DNA of 64,000 nt from an uncultured Methanomicrobiales archaeon (GTDB taxonomy: Archaea > Halobacteriota > Methanomicrobia > Methanomicrobiales > Methanospirillaceae): assembly GCA_903832665.1 (NCBI GenBank), contig CAILCG010000026.1, positions 1-64,000 on the forward strand, given 5' to 3'. The notes beneath the pieces were generated by a model that ran no database searches, was not told the origin of the DNA, and saw nothing but the letters and a program-made list of their open reading frames with translations. Below, in pieces: positions 26,083 through 35,839 of the stretch (its first letter is position 1; the number at the start of each line of letters is the position of its first letter). Both the position numbers and the translations under genes were made by a program.

Positions 26083-26361
26083 TTACTGGGGGGTTTCCAG
26101 GATAATTTCCAGGATCCCGTCATGGAACTTCTTTCTGATAATGCGCGAACCCTCGGGAACCAGGACCTCCCGCTTCACAATCGCTTCGGGCATTAATGCT
26201 GAGATCACGAGCTGCCGTTTTTCCAGATCGATCCTGATATCCTCTTCAGGAATGCCGTGCAGCTGGCTTATGATACAGATCGAACCACCATTCTCGGATA
26301 TGCCCGTAGGAGGATCGATGATGGTTTTTCTCTTTTTTGGCTTCCTGGTAATTGTAGTCAT
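26083..26361 (-). CDS. Hsp20/alpha-crystallin-like small heat shock protein
   Basis: The product of about 92 residues has a compact alpha-crystallin-like domain: CIISQLHGIPEEDIRIDLEKRQLVIS and the closing FHDGILEIILETP, the GxL pattern of the family. The N-terminal arm is short and basic. ATG 26361 is chosen over the tracked upstream start (26430) because the domain arm begins there and GGGAA precedes it. It neighbours grpE-dnaK-dnaJ on the same strand, which supports a chaperone role. Confidence 0.75.
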   Translation of the reverse strand: MTTITRKPKKRKTIIDPPTGISENGGSICIISQLHGIPEEDIRIDLEKRQLVISALMPEAIVKREVLVPEGSRIIRKKFHDGILEIILETPQ

Positions 26362-26826
26362 AAGTTCCCTGAATAACTGGGCGAAAAATGTCCGGTTCAG
26401 CACCGGCTGTTTAAAAACTGCCAGAGGCACGGGTATCCCGATTGAAATCTGCTGACAAACAAATCCACGAGTGTGGAATACCTGCCCCTGGCACTATATA
26501 CTGAATCAATCATTGTTTTGCACTGGTTGCGGCATGGTTTACTCTGGTGAACATATAGTTTGATCAAAACCCGTAACTCCTGAAAGATGCTCTTAAACAG
26601 AGACGGGTCCTGAATTGGTACATCCAACGTCTGGTGTTTCACCCCCTTTTGCCAGGAGCACAAGGCTCACAAAACCACCAGTTGGTTCGACACGACAAGT
26701 AGTTATGGGAATATCTCAGGAACTGTCTCAAATTTTAGAACTACCGGGATCTTTTTCCCGTGCCTGAAAAGCCCGGGGGACGCCAGTCTGCCTCACCGGC
26801 AACACTTGCCAGGATCTTAAAAAAAA
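26362..26826. other. Spacer without a recognised gene
   Basis: About 465 bases. A TTTTTAAAC element near 26408 (minus) may be the boxA of the Hsp20-like gene. The 88-codon minus ORF here shows no domain. Confidence 0.35.
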
Positions 26827-28164
26827 TTATTCTTTTTTCTTTGACTCGCCAGCCCCATCCCCGAGGATAAGCTGGAAGACCACCTTGAAATCATTGAGTT
26901 GCTGCCGGATATATTTCTTCCCGGTTTCCGTGGGATAGTAGAGCTTTGACTTGCCCGACATCTTGATCTCCAGGTATCCTTTGGCCTCGAGATCATAGAG
27001 GAACATATAGATCCGGGCCTGGGAGATGAGAACCTTGTACCGGTTATGAATCTCATGGACGATATCATATCCCGAGATCGGCTTTTCCAGCATCGAGAGG
27101 ATCACCGGCTCGAGGAGTTTTTTCACCACATCCTCCACCGTTGCCTGGGGAACAACTGTGAGAGATTCTGTGGGGAATGTCGGCTGGGCAAAGGAGAGAT
27201 TCGTATCCTTGCCGGTGGAGATGATGATCTTGGTGATGCCTTCCGAAAGAAGCCGGATGTGACTGTGATCGAGATCGACAATATTCAAGGCGATAATTCC
27301 CGTGATGGGAACTCCGGCTTCCCGTTTTGCACGGATCAGGTTCTTAACAGCAATAATATCGGCAAATTCTTCGGTGTCGGAAAAATCAAAGAGGATATTG
27401 AGAGAGGCGGAGGGATCTGCGGGGGAAAGAGTGGCGGTACATTTCTCGAGGATACGGGGCAGGAAGAAGAGTTCCCCTTTCTTGATGCGCCGGGTGAACA
27501 GTTCTTTTTTCTGGATCTCCTGCAGGAAAAATTTATTGAGTGAGGACTGGTGGTAGGCAAAGAAGTACCGGCCTCCTTTCTTAAGCCCGGCTTCAAGCGC
27601 GGTCTTGAAGAGCGGCTCTTTTGCGGACGGGTCCAGGTACAGGAAAAGGATAATATCTGAAAAGATATCCTTTAAAAGAACCATCTGAACTTCAGGCTGG
27701 CCGATATACTCTGTTTCCGGCTCAACGGTCCCTGGCACGGTACCGGCCGGGGCTTTTGCCCGGGCTTCCTCTGCCAGCTTGCTCAATTCCCGCTCTGCAG
27801 CTTTCCGGAACAGGGCAACTTCGATGGCTGCTTTGATTTCCAGTTCATTGAAGGGTTTTACAATGTACCCGTACGGCCGGACCTGCTTGGCCTTCTCGAT
27901 GATCGCATCGTCTGCATAGGAAGTAACAAAAACAACCGGAATATCGAGTTCGCTGATGATTATCCGTGCAGCCTCAATGCCGTTGATCTTTTTGGGCATC
28001 ACGATATCCATCAGGATCAGGTCGGGCAACAGCTGCCGGGCCTTCTCGACTGCGTCTTCTCCGGTTGCGGCCAGTCCCGCAACCGTGTACCCCATCGTTT
28101 CCAGCACCTCGCTCAGCTGCATGGAAATGATCGCTTCATCGTCAACAACAAGAATCTTCGCCAT
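26827..28164 (-). CDS. Response regulator: receiver, unknown middle domain, PadR-like winged helix
   Basis: The 445-residue protein has a canonical receiver (about 1-125: ILVVDDEA, phospho-Asp in LILMDIVMP, VFVTSYAD, switch Lys in YIVKPF). A middle domain of about 200 residues (KEPLFKTALEAGLKKGGRYFFAY...) vaguely resembles MEDS/DUF835-type regions. The C-terminal winged helix (LSMLEKPISGYDIVHEIHNRYKVLIS, then KGYLEIKMSGKSKLYYPTETGKKYI) is PadR-like. It follows the large kinase gene by four bases, so this is a cognate two-component pair with a DNA-binding output, unlike the many output-less regulators in methanogens. Confidence 0.9.
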   Translation of the reverse strand: MAKILVVDDEAIISMQLSEVLETMGYTVAGLAATGEDAVEKARQLLPDLILMDIVMPKKINGIEAARIIISELDIPVVFVTSYADDAIIEKAKQVRPYGYIVKPFNELEIKAAIEVALFRKAAERELSKLAEEARAKAPAGTVPGTVEPETEYIGQPEVQMVLLKDIFSDIILFLYLDPSAKEPLFKTALEAGLKKGGRYFFAYHQSSLNKFFLQEIQKKELFTRRIKKGELFFLPRILEKCTATLSPADPSASLNILFDFSDTEEFADIIAVKNLIRAKREAGVPITGIIALNIVDLDHSHIRLLSEGITKIIISTGKDTNLSFAQPTFPTESLTVVPQATVEDVVKKLLEPVILSMLEKPISGYDIVHEIHNRYKVLISQARIYMFLYDLEAKGYLEIKMSGKSKLYYPTETGKKYIRQQLNDFKVVFQLILGDGAGESKKKE

Positions 28165-28168
28165 CTTT

Positions 28169-31100
28169 TCACTCCTTAAAACATATCGGGAAGTTCACCG
28201 TCACCGCAGAACCCCTCGGAGTACTTTCAACATCCAGTGTTCCCTGTAATTGTATTACAAGGCTCCGGATCAGTTTCAGTCCCAGGCTTGTCGATTTATC
28301 AACGTCAACATCGCCGGGAATACCGACACCGTCATCCCGGATACTGATAGAGACATTCTCTCCTGCTACTCCCACCATAACGAGGATTGTCCCCCGCTCC
28401 CTCCCCTTAAAGGCATGTTTGAATGCATTTGAGAGGACTTCGTTGATCACCAGGGCACAGGGAATTGCCTGGTCCACCGGAAGATACAGGTCCTCTGCCT
28501 CCACCGTGCAGGTAATCTCCGGTCCGGACTTCCGGTAGATGTTCAGGAGATCGGCCACCTGGTCCCGTATATGACCGCTCATATTGATCTTATCGAACTG
28601 TTTGCTCTCGTACAGCCGGGTATGGATCTGGGCCATGGTCTTGATCTTCATCATCACATCGGTCAGCACACTGCTGATGGCGGGATCCTGCGTCCTCATC
28701 CTCGTCATATAGAGGAGGCTGGAGATGATCTGGAGATTATTTTTAACCCGGTGGTGGATCTCCCGGATCAGTATCTCTTTTTCTGCCAGTGCAGCAACAA
28801 TCTTTTCATTTGCCTGTTTGGATTCGGTCACATTCCTGAAGTACCCGATGAGCCCGTCGATCTCGCCGGAAGCATTCAGTTTCGGGACAAAGGATACGGC
28901 AAAGAAGTTCTTCTCGCCCATGGGATCAAGCAGCGATATCTCCTGGTGCAGGGCGGCACCGCTCTCCAGGACCTGCTTCTTGATCCTTGTCAGGGTATCG
29001 GCATCTTCCCGGGATAACACTTCCTGGTCCGTTTTTCCAAGCATACCATTCACGGTGCGATCAAACGGGGGATTTATGACCTGGGTGTAACGGAGATTTT
29101 TATCCTGGACCTGGATATGGTCCGGTGTACTGGTCGCGATGATCCGGAATTTTTCCAGACTCTCCCGAAGGGCCTCTTCAGCCTGCCGGCGCTCGGTGAT
29201 ATCCCGGTAACTCCAGACCCTGCCAACGATTGCTTCACCAATCTTCTGGGGTTTGGAGTACCGCTCGAAGATCCGGCCATCGGCAAGACTGACAATATCA
29301 TAGCTCTCCCGTTCCGGGTGGGCATTGTAATCCTTTAACCGGGCGACAAACGCCCGGGAGTCCGCAACCAGGGGGGTCATGTACGCAAGGGCGGTCTTCT
29401 CCCCGGCCGCTTCGAGCCGGTGTTCCGGAATCCCCCAGATCTCGCAAAAGGTCTTGTTGTAACTGGTAATATTGCCGCTGGTGTCGGATACGAGGATTCC
29501 GTCTGCGGTGGAATCAAGGGCAGCATTGAGAAGGGAGGCGGTTTTTGTTGCCTTCTCTTCTGCAAGCTTGCGCTCCGTGATATCCTGCCCCTGCGCAATC
29601 GTCGAGGATATCTGGGAACCTTCCCCCTCGTACAGGAACGCAGTATTCCAGAGTACGATCTTTGTTTCTCCCGAAACGTGCCGGATGGGAATCTCAACGG
29701 ATTCCCACCGTTCGCCAACACTCGTCTTCTGGATGAGCTGTATGGATTCGTGCCGGGTTTTTTCCGGGAAGAGGATATCGAGTGGCTTGTTCAGTACCGT
29801 CTCTGATGAGAGACCGGTCAGGTACTCGGCAGCGCTGTTGAACCGCAGGATCCGGAATGCGGCGTCCCAGATAATGATCGGTGCACTCGCGTACTCGAAG
29901 AGATTCTCAAGATACAGGCTCGTGGACCTGAGGGTATCTTCAATAGTTTTCCGGGCGATTGCAGTAGCCGTGAGATCCGTAACAGCCTGCATCAGCTCGA
30001 GTTCGTCATCGGTAAAGCGGGTCCTTTTGCAGGTACCGAACAGGAGAGTTCCCAGGGTCCGGCCCTGGTAGACAATCGGGTAACACGCGTACCCGGTGGT
30101 TCCGAAGGAATGAATCGGGGAAGAACCGTCCCTGCCTGGGGTGACATCAAAGGCAATGATCCGTTCCCCGTCTCGGGCAACCCGGCCGCAGACTGCTTCA
30201 CCAAGATCCAGGTACTCAAACCGGCGGGCGTCTTCCCGGGAGATACCGGCGTACGCATTGAGGTACAGCTGATCTCCGCCTGCCTCAACAATATAATTGA
30301 AAAATGTCTGGCAGTCGAGATACTGCATCACCCGTTCCCCCACGGCCTGGATCACCCGTTCGGGTTTTTCAGCACCCAGGAGCCGGCGCGCCGCATCGGC
30401 AAGGATTTCGAGTTTACCGGACTCGCGTTTGAGTTTTTCTTCAATATCCCTGGGTTCGGAAATATCCTGGAGCGTGCCGGCAACAAGAGAACGGGAACCT
30501 TCAGTTATTGGAGTCAATCCCCGCAATTCCGTCCAGATTTTCTTTCCGGTCCCGGTAGTGATCAGCAATTCGAGAACAAAGGGTGCTCCGGTAGACATGC
30601 AGGTCTCAATCTTTTCCCGGATCAGCCTCCGGTCATCCGGGGAAAAATATTTGGATCCTTCTTCAAAACCGGGCCGGTAACTCCGGGGAGCCTCAATAAT
30701 ATCATACACTCCTTCAGTCCACTGGAGGTAATCCGTCTGAGGGTTTGTCATCCAGCCCCCCAGTTTCGCGTTTCTCTCGGTTTCCCTGAGGAACCGTTCG
30801 CTCCCGGCGAGCGCGTCTTCGGTCTTTTTGCGGGCGGTGACATCCAGCACCTGGGAATGAACCGAGATGAGATTTCCCTTCTCATCACGGAGTGCCGAAT
30901 TGTACCATTCGCAGTCAATGATCGAACCGTCTTTACGGTAGTTGCGGTTGCTGTGCATATTCCGGGGTTTCTTCCCCGCAAGCATCTCGGAGGAAATGGC
31001 AGCAACCCGGCCAACGTCATCCTCATGCACCCAGCGGAATTCACCCAGGTTTTTTCCCAGGATATCTTCTTTTGTCCAGCCAAATACCCGGCATGCCTCA

Positions 31101-32227
31101 TCCGACCAGACCGTAATACGGAATGCCGAATCAAACTCTATCACGGCAAGGGGGGAATTGTTGATGTGCCAGACCAGGCGCTCCTCGGTCTCCCGCAAAG
31201 CCTGTTCTGTGGAGGTGAGGTTCTCGACATTCTCCCGCAACTCTTCTTCAGTGGCAATCAGTTCCTCATTGAGGCCGCAAAGCTCTTCGTTGTGATGAAC
31301 CAGTGCCTGTTCTGCCGTATCAAGCCGTTGCCCGATCTCGCCGGATAATCGTGCGGCTATAAGTCCGGTTGCAATAATAAAGATAACAATACTCACCGAG
31401 AGGGTGACCGCATCCGAAAAATGACACCAGGACCCAATGATGTAAAAAAAAATATTTTCAGAAAAGGTAACGGCAACGGTCAGCGATACAAAGTTCCGGA
31501 GGAGTATGGCCCGTATCGATGTACCGATAAAATATGAGAACGGAGGGGTTGCCGGCCCGGCCGCTGCAATCAGCCCGGCCCCTATACAGCCCGCTGCGAT
31601 CGCTGCAAGGGCCGCAATCGGAATAACTGGTGTCCCGTAGAAGAAGGGATTGCCGTAGAAATAACTCAAAACGAGAGTAAACGAGATGAGAGTGATGACG
31701 ATCCCTGCAGCAACCATGATCTTCGGGGTCCGGCTGCGGCCGGTTGACAGAAAGGCTGAATCACTGAAAAAAAACAGTCCGAACGCAGCCAGGATGATGA
31801 ACCCGGCAGAGACCGGTGAGATTGGCGATGACAGGAGTCCGAACAGGATCGACCCGGCTGCGATAAACCAGGATTCAGTGAAGAAATGTCCACCGCCAAT
31901 GCCGGAGAGAATCTCCATTGCCGCAGCACCTGCTATCACCACGAGAAGAGCCCGCAGGAGAAGGGATCCGGTCCGGCCGATTGACCGCAGCGACAGGAAG
32001 ATGAGAACTGCCCCAAAAAAAATCCATGCCAGCGATGCGCTCAGGGACATCGTCTTGCACCCCTCGCAAACACTGCTCAGGAGAACAATTCCTGAAATAT
32101 TCCCGAAAATACTCACTACGCTGGTAACAATCGCAAGGAATCCGAAAGCGCAGGCAAGTTTCTTAAAAAGTTCTGCTTCATCTCCAGAGCCGGGTTCGGA
32201 CGCGATACTACAAGGCGGCACTGTCAT
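28169..32227 (-). CDS. Multi-PAS/GAF membrane histidine kinase (HisKA_2 family)
   Basis: The 1352-residue protein starts with about 300 residues of membrane helices (roughly eight), then a coiled coil, PAS (about 350-470), PAS (480-600), GAF (610-770), three more PAS domains (775-1150), a HisKA_2 dimerisation region with phospho-His in EIHHRVKNNLQIIS (near 1163), and a HATPase (N-box NEVLSNAFKHAF, G1 DDGVGIPG, G2 TSLGLKLI). It is the cognate sensor of the receiver-PadR gene four bases downstream. The signal is unknown; five PAS and one GAF domain suggest integration of several redox or ligand cues. Confidence 0.94.
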   Translation of the reverse strand: MTVPPCSIASEPGSGDEAELFKKLACAFGFLAIVTSVVSIFGNISGIVLLSSVCEGCKTMSLSASLAWIFFGAVLIFLSLRSIGRTGSLLLRALLVVIAGAAAMEILSGIGGGHFFTESWFIAAGSILFGLLSSPISPVSAGFIILAAFGLFFFSDSAFLSTGRSRTPKIMVAAGIVITLISFTLVLSYFYGNPFFYGTPVIPIAALAAIAAGCIGAGLIAAAGPATPPFSYFIGTSIRAILLRNFVSLTVAVTFSENIFFYIIGSWCHFSDAVTLSVSIVIFIIATGLIAARLSGEIGQRLDTAEQALVHHNEELCGLNEELIATEEELRENVENLTSTEQALRETEERLVWHINNSPLAVIEFDSAFRITVWSDEACRVFGWTKEDILGKNLGEFRWVHEDDVGRVAAISSEMLAGKKPRNMHSNRNYRKDGSIIDCEWYNSALRDEKGNLISVHSQVLDVTARKKTEDALAGSERFLRETERNAKLGGWMTNPQTDYLQWTEGVYDIIEAPRSYRPGFEEGSKYFSPDDRRLIREKIETCMSTGAPFVLELLITTGTGKKIWTELRGLTPITEGSRSLVAGTLQDISEPRDIEEKLKRESGKLEILADAARRLLGAEKPERVIQAVGERVMQYLDCQTFFNYIVEAGGDQLYLNAYAGISREDARRFEYLDLGEAVCGRVARDGERIIAFDVTPGRDGSSPIHSFGTTGYACYPIVYQGRTLGTLLFGTCKRTRFTDDELELMQAVTDLTATAIARKTIEDTLRSTSLYLENLFEYASAPIIIWDAAFRILRFNSAAEYLTGLSSETVLNKPLDILFPEKTRHESIQLIQKTSVGERWESVEIPIRHVSGETKIVLWNTAFLYEGEGSQISSTIAQGQDITERKLAEEKATKTASLLNAALDSTADGILVSDTSGNITSYNKTFCEIWGIPEHRLEAAGEKTALAYMTPLVADSRAFVARLKDYNAHPERESYDIVSLADGRIFERYSKPQKIGEAIVGRVWSYRDITERRQAEEALRESLEKFRIIATSTPDHIQVQDKNLRYTQVINPPFDRTVNGMLGKTDQEVLSREDADTLTRIKKQVLESGAALHQEISLLDPMGEKNFFAVSFVPKLNASGEIDGLIGYFRNVTESKQANEKIVAALAEKEILIREIHHRVKNNLQIISSLLYMTRMRTQDPAISSVLTDVMMKIKTMAQIHTRLYESKQFDKINMSGHIRDQVADLLNIYRKSGPEITCTVEAEDLYLPVDQAIPCALVINEVLSNAFKHAFKGRERGTILVMVGVAGENVSISIRDDGVGIPGDVDVDKSTSLGLKLIRSLVIQLQGTLDVESTPRGSAVTVNFPICFKE

Positions 32228-32592
32228 TTAAGAATCTTCCCGGAAAACCATGCAGTGATTCCTGTATTGTTAAAAAACAGGTATCATCATTTAAGGTTTT
32301 CTCTATGTCTCAGAAAATGAAAGAACATGGATCGATCCATTGAACGTGGTGAGAATTCGGAGTTTCTGTTTTTGTTTTTCCATGTTTTTTTGTTTATCAT
32401 GTTTGACCGGAAATAACGAACCGGATTTCCTGATGATGATCTCTCATGCACGTTTCCGGAAATCCCGTGGAACCGGTTCTTATTGTTGCGGTAGACAAAG
32501 GATTCCCATGAACTCCGTAGGTGTCCGGAATATTTTCAGGACATTTGCCTTTCTCTCCGCTCTTTATTGTAAAAAAATTCTTCATCCCCTGA
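32228..32592. other. Spacer without a recognised gene
   Basis: About 365 bases between the kinase start and the PEGA gene end. It should contain the kinase promoter. I see no gene or structured element. Confidence 0.35.
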
Positions 32593-34038
32593 TCATTTCC
32601 GCAGTCGGACCGACAGGATGACCGATCCTGTTGCAAGAGCGATAAAAATTACCACAACGGAAAGCCCGGCGCGTGTGGATACCGGTATCGTTCCACTCCC
32701 CGGCACAAAGGTTGCGGGAACCGTGACCATCTGGTTTGACTGGACATCGACCGAGCTCGACCAGTCGCTGTATCCCGCAAGTTTCAGGTTGACAATGTGA
32801 GTTCCCGGGGCCACGTTGTAGATCGTAACCGGCGCGATCCCACGGAACTGATTATCAACCGACACCTGTCCCCCGGTGGGGGTCGAGGTAACGATGATGG
32901 ATCCCACATCCTGGGACGATGCGGGAGGACTGAGCTGACCGGGGGGTGGTGAGGTGAATGTAGCATTCACATTCGAAATCTGCCCGGCATATACCTGGAC
33001 GGTCTGGGTGAAATCCGCGTACCCGGGCAGGTGAAGAAGGAGGGTATGGGCACCCGGGCTGACCGAGATGATGTTGAAATTCGTCCCGGACTGGATCGCT
33101 CCCTTGTAGGTCCCGTCAAGATACACCAGTGCCCCGGGGGAGGTGGAGATGATATTGATCGAACCTGAACCCGATAATGATGAATAGGGCGTGAGTGCAT
33201 AGTTCAGATTATTTCCCTGGCCGGCTGATACGACTTCCGTACGGGTCAGGACTTCGTATCCCGCACGGTGAAGTTCGATCTTGTGCGGCCCTGCAACCAT
33301 CGCACTGACCGTGAGCGGAGAGGTTCCCTGGTAATTCCCGTCAACATAGACATCGGCACCCGGGGGCGTTGACTGGATAAAGAATGAACCATATGTACCC
33401 AGCGTAGTGAGATCAGCATTGACCACAGCGCTTGCCCCGTTGTCCACGTACACATTCTGGACATATGCCTGGTAGCCCGGATAATCAACTTCAACGGTAT
33501 GATATCCGGTAGTCAGCCCAGAATAAATCCAGGGGGTAATCTCGGAATTGGTCCCGTCAAGGATGACAACCGCACTCGAGGGGTTGGATGTGACCGTGAG
33601 TGTGCCGGTCGGGTAATAGGAATAAATGTTATAGGGGTAACCTGGCGGGTAATAGTAGGTCGGCGTGTAAACATTCCCGGAGGGATAGACCAGAACCGTC
33701 ACGACATTTACGGGAACGGCAGTTGGCTGAGTCACCGGCGGGGTTGTCGGGGGTTCGGTCCGGGGAACCGTGACGGTCGTCTGCGGAATAACCGGTGTCG
33801 GAGTTGCCTGCACCGTAATGGAAACCTCAACTTCCCCACTGCTGATCCGGGGCGTCTCCCGGGGAGTTATCGTAACTCGTTCCGGGGTCACCGCTACGCG
33901 GGGCGTTGGGGGGGCCTGATCTCCAGATATGCTGGAATTCCGTTCCGATGCAATAACCGGTGCAGCAGTGGCAAGAACAGAAATCAGGATCACCATCAGG
34001 ACGAAAAACAATGACAGGGTGGCAATGGGATACTTCAT
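32593..34038 (-). CDS. PEGA-repeat surface protein
   Basis: The 481-residue exported protein has a signal peptide (about 1-30), a Thr/Pro-rich stalk with VPVNVVTVLVYPSG, four PEGA domains (each of the form VTSNPSSAVVILDGT ... GYHTVEVDYPGYQ, about 70 residues, between about 145 and 430) and a C-terminal helix followed by a basic tail (SVRLRK), which anchors it to the membrane. PEGA domains are surface modules common in methanogens. The protein is probably an S-layer-associated or adhesive component. It is monocistronic. Confidence 0.88.
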   Translation of the reverse strand: MKYPIATLSLFFVLMVILISVLATAAPVIASERNSSISGDQAPPTPRVAVTPERVTITPRETPRISSGEVEVSITVQATPTPVIPQTTVTVPRTEPPTTPPVTQPTAVPVNVVTVLVYPSGNVYTPTYYYPPGYPYNIYSYYPTGTLTVTSNPSSAVVILDGTNSEITPWIYSGLTTGYHTVEVDYPGYQAYVQNVYVDNGASAVVNADLTTLGTYGSFFIQSTPPGADVYVDGNYQGTSPLTVSAMVAGPHKIELHRAGYEVLTRTEVVSAGQGNNLNYALTPYSSLSGSGSINIISTSPGALVYLDGTYKGAIQSGTNFNIISVSPGAHTLLLHLPGYADFTQTVQVYAGQISNVNATFTSPPPGQLSPPASSQDVGSIIVTSTPTGGQVSVDNQFRGIAPVTIYNVAPGTHIVNLKLAGYSDWSSSVDVQSNQMVTVPATFVPGSGTIPVSTRAGLSVVVIFIALATGSVILSVRLRK

Positions 34039-34392
34039 AGGGATATTCCTCGTTTGGTGGAGTGATTACCCCTCCCGCTCCTAAAGATTGTGGAATGTTT
34101 CAAAAAATAAAACTAAAAAACGTACACTCTGAATTCTCAAAAATTACCAACACCCGCTGCTTCAATAACTCCGGGGAAAATCGGCCGGCCAGGAAAAAAC
34201 CACAACTGGGAAATTTTTAAACTTCCAGCGTCCCAGGAAAGTTTCTGCAAAGAAAAGAACAAGGGGAGAGAGACTCAGATCCAGACGAACCGGGAGGAGG
34301 CGGTTCCAGAGATATTCCCCGGCGCTCACATCACCGGGGAATCATCCAGGTATCTGAGGGTACGGTCCAATCTCGTAAATTTTTTTGACCCT
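34039..34392. other. Spacer without a recognised gene
   Basis: About 355 bases upstream of the PEGA gene and downstream of a small gene. No gene or repeat was seen. Confidence 0.35.
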
Positions 34393-34644
34393 TCAGCACT
34401 CATCCAGCATCTTCTTGACGAGTTGCATCGTCTCGATCTTGAACTGGAAGTGCTTGATCATGCCCTCTTTCATCATGATCTTCGCATCAATCATGCGCTT
34501 CATCAGAGTTTTTTTCTGGTCGTCGGAGAGAGCTTCCCATAACTCTTCCATCATCATTTCCTGCTGCTCCATCCCATGGGGCATCATTCCTGCTTCGTGT
34601 ATCATAAATGGCATCACCCTTCTAAAGTCCGGCTGGCCGGACAA
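34393..34644 (-). CDS. Small Met/Glu-rich helical protein
   Basis: The 83-residue product is unusually rich in methionine (16 or so), with an amphipathic pattern (ELWEALSDDQKKTLMKRMIDAKIMMKEGMIKHFQ). It has no signal peptide. A later start at MPFMIHEAG is possible. It may be a small helical or metal-handling protein; the function is unknown. Composition and length suggest it is real. Confidence 0.55.
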   Translation of the reverse strand: MSGQPDFRRVMPFMIHEAGMMPHGMEQQEMMMEELWEALSDDQKKTLMKRMIDAKIMMKEGMIKHFQFKIETMQLVKKMLDEC

Positions 34645-34752
34645 TCACCCATTCAGGGAAGGGTGAAATATATCACTATCCCCGGGTCTCAGATTATGTG
34701 ACACCGGATGGAATCGTTTGCTCCGGCCGGGGGATTTTTCCCGGGGAGTCGT

Positions 34753-35835
34753 CTACGAAAGAGCCGGGTAATCCGTGTATCCCTTCTCTTCCCCTGCATA
34801 AAATGTCGAGATATCTTCCTGGTTGAGCGGGGCATTGCGCTCAAACCTTTCGGGCAGATCCGGATTTGCCAGGTATGGCACCCCAAACGATACGAGATCG
34901 GCAAGCCCGCTCTCGATCACCTCGTTCCCGCTCTCCCGGCCATATCCCCCGTTCAGGATCAGGGTTCCGTTGTATTTTGAACGAATCATGGGGGCCAGCC
35001 TCGCATCCGGATCAGTCACCCCCATCCTTCCGCCGATCGCTTCGATGAGATGGATGTACCCGATTCCTCTCTGGTCCAGTTCCGTTACCAGACCCGAAAA
35101 CGTTCCCGCGGTATCCGAATCCGACATGCCGTGGACAGAGAAATGGGGAGTGATCCGGTATCCGACCCGGGCCGGACCCCAGACATCCACTACGGCATCC
35201 ACGACTTCGAGCGGGAACCGCATACGGTTCTCCCGGCTTCCCCCGTACGCATCGGTACGCCGGTTGGACCCGTCTCGCTGGAACTGGTCGAGCAGGTACC
35301 CGTTCGCCCCGTGAATCTCGACACCATCAAATCCTGCTTCCTTCGCGTGCTTTGCTGCAAGCCCGAACTGGAGCACAACCCCCGTAATCTCACTTTCAGT
35401 AAGGGCACGGGGCGTCGGGATCATCTTTTTTCCCAGCAGAGTATGCATCTCTTCGCCAACCGGAACAGCTGACGGGGCGACCGGTAGCTCGCCCCCGAGA
35501 TAATCCGGGTGCGACATCCTCCCGACATGCCAGAGCTGGAGGAAAATTCTCCCGCCGGCCTGGTGCACAGCAGCAGTAACCTTCTTCCATCCGGCAACCT
35601 GCTCCGCTGAATGAATTCCCGGGGTGCGGCTGAACCCTACACCCTGCGGACTTACCTGAGAACCTTCCGAGACGATGAGGCCTGCAGTCGCACGCTGGGT
35701 GTAATAGGTCACGGTCAGCGGGCCGGGGACATTTCCCTCTCCCGCACGGCAACGGGTCATCGGGGCCATCACCATCCGGTTGCGGAGGGGCAGGGCCCCG
35801 AGTTTATACGGGAATAAGAGACTTATCGGGTTCAT
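34753..35835 (-). CDS. Old Yellow Enzyme family FMN oxidoreductase
   Basis: The 360-residue TIM-barrel flavoprotein reduces activated C=C bonds or nitro groups with NAD(P)H. It shows RNRMVMAPMTRCRA at the FMN site, the active-site EIHGANGYLLDQF with catalytic His/Asn, RTDAYGGSRENRMRF and DLVSFGVPYLANPDL. It fits the class I OYE (NemA-like) group. It begins four bases after the broken PQQ-dehydrogenase gene, so they would form one transcript. The physiological substrate is unknown; it is an unusual enzyme for a strict methanogen and may be horizontally acquired. Confidence 0.93.
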   Translation of the reverse strand: MNPISLLFPYKLGALPLRNRMVMAPMTRCRAGEGNVPGPLTVTYYTQRATAGLIVSEGSQVSPQGVGFSRTPGIHSAEQVAGWKKVTAAVHQAGGRIFLQLWHVGRMSHPDYLGGELPVAPSAVPVGEEMHTLLGKKMIPTPRALTESEITGVVLQFGLAAKHAKEAGFDGVEIHGANGYLLDQFQRDGSNRRTDAYGGSRENRMRFPLEVVDAVVDVWGPARVGYRITPHFSVHGMSDSDTAGTFSGLVTELDQRGIGYIHLIEAIGGRMGVTDPDARLAPMIRSKYNGTLILNGGYGRESGNEVIESGLADLVSFGVPYLANPDLPERFERNAPLNQEDISTFYAGEEKGYTDYPALS

Positions 35836-35839
35836 TTAT

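Noticed and set aside
30110-31348. 412-codon ORF opposite the large kinase
   Set aside because: Antisense shadow of the PAS/GAF region of the 1352-residue kinase.
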